Assembly: GCA_002493625.1 (NCBI GenBank) | Contig: DKZK01000038.1 | Span: 80,666-144,665, forward strand | Length of the DNA: 64,000 nt | Direction of reading: 5' to 3' | Origin: Lachnospiraceae bacterium UBA7076 | Lineage (GTDB): Bacteria; Bacillota; Clostridia; Lachnospirales; Lachnospiraceae | Shown here: positions 59,138-64,000 of the stretch, piece after piece | How positions within the stretch are numbered: the stretch's first letter is position 1 | Layout: the number at the start of each line of letters is the position of its first letter | The notes under the pieces: model-generated | Databases searched by the model: none | The model's input: the letters and a program-made list of their open reading frames with translations, nothing else | What the model was told of the DNA's origin: nothing | Position numbers and translations under genes: made by a program

Positions 59138-60596
59138 CTTCTTCCTCCAGTATTTCCCTGATTAAATCTCTTTCATCCATATGGTATTTTATACCGTTTA
59201 TTTCCTGATAATCCTCATGTCCCTTGCCTGCAAATACAATGACGTCGCCCTCTCTGGCATTCATTATAGCATATCGCATTGCTTCTTTTCGGTCAAGTAT
59301 GTCTATGTATGCGCCATCGGTTTTTTCAATTCCCGTTTTTATGTCGTCGAGTATTGCCTGAGGCTCCTCCGTTCTGGGATTGTCGCTTGTGATAATGGTG
59401 AAATCCGCAATATTGCCCGACACCTCCCCCATCTCAAAACGTCTGTCCCTTGAGCGGTCTCCCCCGCATCCAAACAAAGCCACAAGTCTTTTAGGATTGT
59501 AGTCGCGAAGCGCCATAAGAAGGCTTTCAAGCGCCATTGCATTGTGGGCATAATCTATCATAAGGGTGAATTTATCTGATATGGGAATCATCTCAACCCT
59601 TCCCCTGATTTTTACAGCTTTTAATACGGCTTTTATATCATCAAAATCAACGCCTGCCAGATGCGCTATGGCAATTGCAGCCAATGAATTATGTACCGAA
59701 AATTCTCCCGGCAGGTCAACGTCTATATGTCCCGCAAGCTTTCCCTGAAGCTCATAGCTTATTCCAAGGACACCGCCATCCCTGTAAAGGGTAAGTTCCT
59801 CCGCCTTATAGTCAGCATCCTTGCTCATTCCGTATGTCACGATATCACAGTCCGATTCCCCCATAATGTAATCGGCATGCTCGTCGTCCACATTTATAAT
59901 TCCCACATTGCACATGGTAAAAAGCTTTGCCTTCCACATCCTGTATTCCTCAAAGCTTTTATGCTCATTTGGTCCGATATGGTCCTTGGAAAGATTTGTA
60001 TATATTGCATAGTCAAAATGAACGCCTGCAACACGGTCAAGCATAAGCCCCTGGGAGGAAACCTCCATGACAACACACATCAGGCCGTTATTTACCATGT
60101 CCCGAAGCATCCGATGAAGCTCTATGGATTCGGGAGTAGTGTTTTTTGCGTGAATGCGGTTTTTTCCATCTATTATCTCAATCGTTCCTATCAGTCCTGT
60201 TTTCTTTCCTACCGCCTCCAGCATTTCACATATCATGTAGGTGGTGGTAGTCTTACCTTTTGTTCCCGTTATTCCTATGACGGTAAGCTCCTTTGAGGGC
60301 TCGCCGTAAAATTTTGAGCTTATAATCCCCATTGCATATCTGGAGCTTTTTACCCGAATGACAGTTCCATCATATGAGGCATAATTGATTTCCTTTTCCA
60401 CAACAAGAACCGACGCTCCTTTTTCCATAACACTGTCGGCATAGCTGTGTCCATCCGTCTTAGCGCCCGAAATGCAGAAAAACAAATCTCCCCTCTCCAC
60501 GTATCTTGAATCGTTTTTTATGTCATTTATCTCCGTGTCAACACTTCCGCATAAAAGCTCATATTCCAAACCCTCTACCAAAACAGATAATTTCAT
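59082..60596 (-). CDS. murE: UDP-MurNAc-tripeptide synthetase MurE (meso-diaminopimelate type)
   Basis: A 504-aa Mur ligase adding the third residue of the peptidoglycan stem. ATP loop GITGTKGKTTTTYM; the central domain has NTTPES and EVSSQGL. The residue-selecting motif is SDNPRTEEP; DNPR marks meso-diaminopimelate-adding enzymes rather than lysine-adding ones. GGAGGGG precedes the ATG. The last about 18 codons run into priA in another frame, an unusually long overlap. Confidence 0.94.
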   Translation of the reverse strand: MKLSVLVEGLEYELLCGSVDTEINDIKNDSRYVERGDLFFCISGAKTDGHSYADSVMEKGASVLVVEKEINYASYDGTVIRVKSSRYAMGIISSKFYGEPSKELTVIGITGTKGKTTTTYMICEMLEAVGKKTGLIGTIEIIDGKNRIHAKNTTPESIELHRMLRDMVNNGLMCVVMEVSSQGLMLDRVAGVHFDYAIYTNLSKDHIGPNEHKSFEEYRMWKAKLFTMCNVGIINVDDEHADYIMGESDCDIVTYGMSKDADYKAEELTLYRDGGVLGISYELQGKLAGHIDVDLPGEFSVHNSLAAIAIAHLAGVDFDDIKAVLKAVKIRGRVEMIPISDKFTLMIDYAHNAMALESLLMALRDYNPKRLVALFGCGGDRSRDRRFEMGEVSGNIADFTIITSDNPRTEEPQAILDDIKTGIEKTDGAYIDILDRKEAMRYAIMNAREGDVIVFAGKGHEDYQEINGIKYHMDERDLIREILEEEDVTKICGYNNRYFPLCDR

Positions 60597-60635
60597 TTAT
60601 ACCCCTCCAAGGAAAAAATAAAGAAAGGAGTTGAA

Positions 60636-60680
60636 GCTGCCGCAATAGGGATTAAAAAAACAAATCCTTATTGCGACAGC
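60636..60680. terminator. Hairpin between rpoZ and murE
   Basis: GCTGCCGCAATAGGGATT (60636-60653) pairs with AATCCTTATTGCGACAGC (60663-60680), 18 bp with two G-T-type mismatches. It lies 48 bases beyond the rpoZ stop and 40 before the murE start, separating the two transcription units. The stem word GCTGTCGC recurs in the terminator at 327-378. Confidence 0.65.
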
Positions 60681-60727
60681 CCCATCCCCATATAAATAAT
60701 TATATAAAACCATTGTTGTCCATGTTT

Positions 60728-60961
60728 CTAATCTTCATCTCCAACAATTTTAACCTTTCCACTGTAAAGCTCCTCAACAGCTATTGATAAAGGCTTTTTT
60801 CCGGCGCCGTCAACCAAAGGCTCCCTGCCTGCTATTATCTCTCTTGCCCTCTTTGACGTTGCCATTACAATTGAGTATCTGCTCTGTACAACAGGCTGCT
60901 CACCGGGCTCCACCTCACTGTTTACTACTGCCATTAAATCCGTATATGATGGATGTAACAT
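60728..60961 (-). CDS. rpoZ: RNA polymerase omega subunit
   Basis: A 77-aa omega protein: SRYSIVMATSKRAREIIAGR is the conserved core helix that latches the beta-prime subunit, and PLSIAVEELYSGKVKI follows. AAGGAGG precedes the ATG. It lies 17 bases after gmk, the usual arrangement. Confidence 0.92.
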   Translation of the reverse strand: MLHPSYTDLMAVVNSEVEPGEQPVVQSRYSIVMATSKRAREIIAGREPLVDGAGKKPLSIAVEELYSGKVKIVGDED

Positions 60962-60977
60962 TAATATATCCTCCTTT

Positions 60978-61592
60978 TTACAAAGCCTTAAGCTCTTGTT
61001 TAATATTTTCCATAAAGCCCAAATTGTTATTTTTAAGGCATTTATTGCTTACAATAATTGAATTGATAGTATCGACGCAGCTTTCAATGTCATCGTTTAT
61101 TACTATGTAATCGTATTCCTTCATGTCGTCCGCTTCCTCTGAGGCTCTTTTCAGTCTCTTTGCAATGACAGCCTCGCTCTCGGTGCCGCGCTCCTGAAGT
61201 CTGGACTTCAGGCTTTCCACATCAGGGGCAGATACAAATATGTGAATGGAATCCGGATACTGCTGCTTTACATTCATGGCGCCCTGAACCTCTATCTCAA
61301 GTATGACGTCCCGTCCCTCCGCCATCTCCTTTTCAACGAATTTTCTCGGCGTGCCATAATAATTATCAACATACTGCGCCCACTCAATAAAACCGTTATA
61401 ATCTATAAGGTTTTGAAATTCCGCCTCGGTCTTAAAGTAATATTCCCTTCCGTTCTCCTCGCCTTCTCTCGGAGCTCTTGTTGTTGCGGATACCGAAAGG
61501 CTGTAGCCGTATTTTTCTACAAGCTTTTTAACAACCGTTCCCTTTCCCGCTCCCGAAAAGCCGGATATGACAATCAGAAATCCTTTTTCCAT
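60978..61592 (-). CDS. gmk: Guanylate kinase
   Basis: A 204-aa enzyme converting GMP to GDP. P-loop SGFSGAGKGTVVKKL, then TTRAPREGEENGREYYF and LEIEVQGAMNVKQQYPDSI, the GMP-binding and Walker B regions. It follows the YicC gene by 12 bases; the small remA/DUF370 gene often found between them is absent. Confidence 0.95.
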   Translation of the reverse strand: MEKGFLIVISGFSGAGKGTVVKKLVEKYGYSLSVSATTRAPREGEENGREYYFKTEAEFQNLIDYNGFIEWAQYVDNYYGTPRKFVEKEMAEGRDVILEIEVQGAMNVKQQYPDSIHIFVSAPDVESLKSRLQERGTESEAVIAKRLKRASEEADDMKEYDYIVINDDIESCVDTINSIIVSNKCLKNNNLGFMENIKQELKAL

Positions 61593-61603
61593 ATCGCACC
61601 ACC

Positions 61604-62482
61604 TTATTCTATATTCTGTATCTGTTCTCTCACTTTTTCAATGTCGGTCTTAAGATCAATCCCAAGGTCAGATATCTGTAATGAATTTGACTTGCTTAAA
61701 ATTGTATTGGCTTCCCTGTTCATCTCCTGGGCAATAAAGTCAAGCTTTCTTCCGACCGAGCCTCCATTCATAAGTATATCACGTGTTTTGGTTATGTGGC
61801 TTTTCAGCCTGACAATCTCCTCGTCTATACATATTTTATCTGCATAAAGCGTAACCTCTGTAGCTATCCTCTGACTGTCAATCTGGTTATTCGCCATAAG
61901 CTCCTCAACCTTTTCGGTAAGCTTTTCCTTATATTCCTCAATAAGCTTCGGTGAATTTTCTTCAATAACGGACACAAAGCCTGCCATCTCATCAAGCTTG
62001 CCAAGCAAATCCTCCTTCAGATGCTTTCCCTCAGTAATGCGCGTTTCAACGAATTTGGTAACGGCTGTCTCAAGAACCTCCTTTAAGTGTTCCCATATAA
62101 GCTCCTGATTTTTCTCCCGCTCCTCAAGAGAAAACACCTCGCTGAATCTTCCTACGGCAGTCGCCTTCAAATCAGCCTCAAGCCCAAATTCCTCCGCCAT
62201 TTCCTTAAGGTAGCCCACATACTCAGCCGCTATCTCCCTGTTGTATTTTACACAGACATTAGACTCTGTATAATCCTCATAGGTTATAAAGACATCAACC
62301 TTTCCTCTTTCAATGTAGTCCTTGAGAAAATTTCGTATTGACGCTTCAAGAAAAAACAGCTTTTTCGGAAGCTTTATGTTCATGTCGCAATATCTGTGGT
62401 TTACCGCCTTAAGCTCCACAACAATTTTTCTGTCCTCGTTTATTATCTCGCTTCTTCCGAAGCCTGTCATACTCTTTATCAA
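61604..62482 (-). CDS. YicC/YloC family endoribonuclease
   Basis: A 292-aa protein with KSMTGFGRSEI at the start, ELKAVNHRYCDMNIKLP, and the C-terminal EVTLYADKICIDEEIVRLKSHI plus GRKLDFIAQEMNREANTILSKS, hallmarks of YicC/YloC (DUF1732). E. coli YicC is an RNase that influences small-RNA stability. The start is TTG (62480-62482), supported by AAGGAG about 7 bases upstream; the first internal ATG lies too far from that site. Confidence 0.9.
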   Translation of the reverse strand: MIKSMTGFGRSEIINEDRKIVVELKAVNHRYCDMNIKLPKKLFFLEASIRNFLKDYIERGKVDVFITYEDYTESNVCVKYNREIAAEYVGYLKEMAEEFGLEADLKATAVGRFSEVFSLEEREKNQELIWEHLKEVLETAVTKFVETRITEGKHLKEDLLGKLDEMAGFVSVIEENSPKLIEEYKEKLTEKVEELMANNQIDSQRIATEVTLYADKICIDEEIVRLKSHITKTRDILMNGGSVGRKLDFIAQEMNREANTILSKSNSLQISDLGIDLKTDIEKVREQIQNIE

Positions 62483-62588
62483 TTGTGTCTCCTTTTTCTT
62501 TGTAAAATAAGACGTAATATCAACTGCACGGATTTACGCTGCAATTCACAGAGCAAATCATAATCCGCCCAACAACACATGCCTTAAA

Positions 62589-62617
62589 ATTATAATACAT
62601 ACACATGTAAAATGCAA
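62589..62617 (-). promoter_or_regulatory. Promoter of the yicC-gmk-rpoZ operon
   Basis: On the minus strand TTGCAT (62612-62617) and consensus TATAAT (62589-62594) are separated by 17 bases. The leader to the TTG start is about 105 bases. Confidence 0.65.
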
Positions 62618-62684
62618 GCAAAAAGGTCACAGATAAATTCACAAGATAAATTCACATCACTTTTCTTTTTAACAGAAGAAAACA

Positions 62685-64000
62685 TCAATTTGAAGCAGTT
62701 ACAAACTGACTGTTATAAAGCTCCGCATACATACCATTCTTTGCAAGCAATTCATCGTGCGTTCCGGTTTCCCTGATGTCGCCGTCACGCATATAAATAA
62801 TGATATCTGCATCACGAATAGTAGAAAGACGGTGTGCGATTACAAAGCTCGTTCTGCCTTTGGTAAGGGCATCCATAGCCTTCTGTATTTTTGTTTCCGT
62901 ACGGGTATCAACGGAAGACGTTGCTTCATCCAAAATCAGCATGGGAGCATCCTCGACCATAGCACGGGCAATCGTAAGAAGCTGCTTTTGTCCTGCAGAA
63001 ATGGTGACAGTATCATTCAAAACCGTATTAAGTCCGTCCGGCAATGTTCCGATAAAATGCTTCAGCCCGCACTGCTTACAGATATCAAGCAGTCTTTCAT
63101 CTGAAATTCCCTTTTTACCATAGGTCAGATTATCACGAACAGTACCCTCAAAGAGCCATGTATCCTGAAGTACCATACCAAAAATATCATGAACATTCTC
63201 ACGGGTAATATCGGCAAGAGATATACCATCAATCGTAATTTTTCCCTTATTCAGCTCGTAAAAACGCATCAGCAGATTAACGATAGTCGTTTTGCCTGCA
63301 CCGGTAGGTCCGACGATTGCAACCTTATATCCTGCTTTAATCTTAGCTGAAAAATCATGAATAATGGTCTTGTCAGGATTATATCCGAAGCTGACGTGAT
63401 CGAATATAACATTCCCTTTCACCGTATTCAGTTTAGTTGTTTTCTCAGATTCATCGGAAAGTTCCTCCTCGAGAAGGAACTCTGCTACACGCTCGCTTGC
63501 AGCGGCTGCGGACTGAATACTGGTAAAGCCCTGTCCGATCTGACCAAGCGGCGAAGTAAACAGCCGGATATAAATCATAAAGGCAACAACTACAGAAAAA
63601 TTGATTGTTCCGTTAAAGGCAAGAGCCGCACCGACAATGCAGACGGCAACGTATCCGAAATTACCGACAAATGACATAATCGGCATCATAAGACCCGAAA
63701 GAAACTCTGCTCTGAAGGTATTCTTACGAAGCATTTCATTAGACTTCTTAAATATTTCCATTCCCTTCGTTTCGGAGTTATACGCGCGAACAATGTTTTG
63801 TCCCGCATAATATTCTTCAACGTGACCGTTTACTTCGGCAAGACTGTTCTGACGTGCAACAAAGTACTTTTGGGATTTTCCCATAATCAGTCCCATTGCT
63901 ATAAAGCCAATAAGGGAGGCAGCAATTGCCGTAAGTGCCATGCGCCACTCTGTCACGAACATCATAACAACACAGCCAATCAATGTTGCAAGAGCAGATA
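62685..64000 (-). CDS. ABC transporter permease/ATPase, 5' part beyond the window
   Basis: The last roughly 438 residues of a type IV ABC exporter half. Four or so membrane helices with an EYYAGQNIVRAYNSE cytoplasmic loop are followed by the nucleotide-binding domain: Walker A VGPTGAGKTTIV, Q-loop MVLQDTWLF, signature ISAGQKQLLTIARAM, Walker B MLILDEATSSVD and His switch IAHRLSTI. The ISAGQ signature is a common variant in heterodimeric Firmicutes exporters, whose partner would lie upstream outside the window. The substrate (drug, lipid or peptide) cannot be told. Confidence 0.9.
   Translation of the reverse strand, partial: SALATLIGCVVMMFVTEWRMALTAIAASLIGFIAMGLIMGKSQKYFVARQNSLAEVNGHVEEYYAGQNIVRAYNSETKGMEIFKKSNEMLRKNTFRAEFLSGLMMPIMSFVGNFGYVAVCIVGAALAFNGTINFSVVVAFMIYIRLFTSPLGQIGQGFTSIQSAAAASERVAEFLLEEELSDESEKTTKLNTVKGNVIFDHVSFGYNPDKTIIHDFSAKIKAGYKVAIVGPTGAGKTTIVNLLMRFYELNKGKITIDGISLADITRENVHDIFGMVLQDTWLFEGTVRDNLTYGKKGISDERLLDICKQCGLKHFIGTLPDGLNTVLNDTVTISAGQKQLLTIARAMVEDAPMLILDEATSSVDTRTETKIQKAMDALTKGRTSFVIAHRLSTIRDADIIIYMRDGDIRETGTHDELLAKNGMYAELYNSQFVTASN

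Noticed and set aside
62685..64000. Degenerate ABC signature as loss of function
   Set aside because: ISAGQKQ is a regular variant of LSGGQ in Firmicutes exporters, and Walker A, Walker B and the His switch are intact.
1..64000. tRNA, rRNA, prophage or integrated element
   Set aside because: I saw no tRNA cloverleaf, rRNA stretch, integrase or phage structural gene; the only mobile traces are the Rpn remnant and the palindromic repeats.

Overview
The window looks like a chromosomal segment of a low-to-moderate G+C, anaerobic Firmicute of class Clostridia, most likely Lachnospiraceae. The grounds are a PolC-type replicase, RNase J, an IreB/PrkC/PrpC signalling set, a mother-cell sigma factor (SigK), the MEP isoprenoid genes dxr and ispG, AAGGAGG-type ribosome binding sites and vegetative TTGNNN-N17-TATAAT promoters. 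Almost every gene is on the minus strand, so transcription runs from high to low coordinates. I cannot name the species from sequence alone.

Region 1 (about 0.5-20.7 kb) is a complete type IV pilus locus. In transcription order it holds pilB, pilT, pilC, the major pilin pilA, the prepilin peptidase pilD, a fused pilMN, a pilO with a C-terminal extension, four prepilin-like genes (539, 1005, 186 and 316 aa) and a 1829-aa secreted protein with three repeated modules. Together these encode the motors, platform, inner alignment complex, pilus shaft and, by inference, a tip complex. Promoters precede pilB and pilC, and a strong hairpin follows pilA. A terminator-like hairpin closes the locus.

Region 2 (20.7-30 kb) has a remnant of an Rpn-family nuclease/transposase, two polytopic membrane proteins, sigK, and a conserved run ireB-ruvX-DUF1292-RNase J-YlbF-(short MltG-like)-trmR-trhP. 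This run covers RNA turnover and tRNA wobble-uridine modification. Region 3 (30-42.7 kb) is an essential-gene operon: bactofilin, pyrH, frr, uppS, cdsA, dxr, rseP, ispG, polC. It is interrupted and ended by mosaic palindromic repeats. Region 4 (42.8-46.3 kb) has a PEP-synthase-like middle fragment, a HAD phosphatase and an unusual tail-to-tail pair of RlmH homologues. Region 5 (46.3-62.6 kb) is the gmk/rpoZ, murE/priA, def/fmt/rsmB/rlmN and prpC/prkC/rsgA/rpe/thiN cluster, ending with putP. A truncated ABC exporter subunit lies at the right edge.

The most interesting observation is the RlmH pair at 45325-46168. The minus-strand protein keeps the SAM-binding knot but has lost the conserved C-terminal YRAF...YHK tail. 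The convergent plus-strand homologue has lost the SAM-binding motifs but keeps exactly that tail. RlmH works as a dimer with a composite active site, so this could be a split, obligately heterodimeric ribosome methyltransferase. Other points worth a second look are the giant triplicated pilus-locus protein, a shared mobile-like palindromic repeat at 29.96 and 36.99 kb, a catalytic-domain-less MltG-like protein, and the bactofilin with a long acidic tail.
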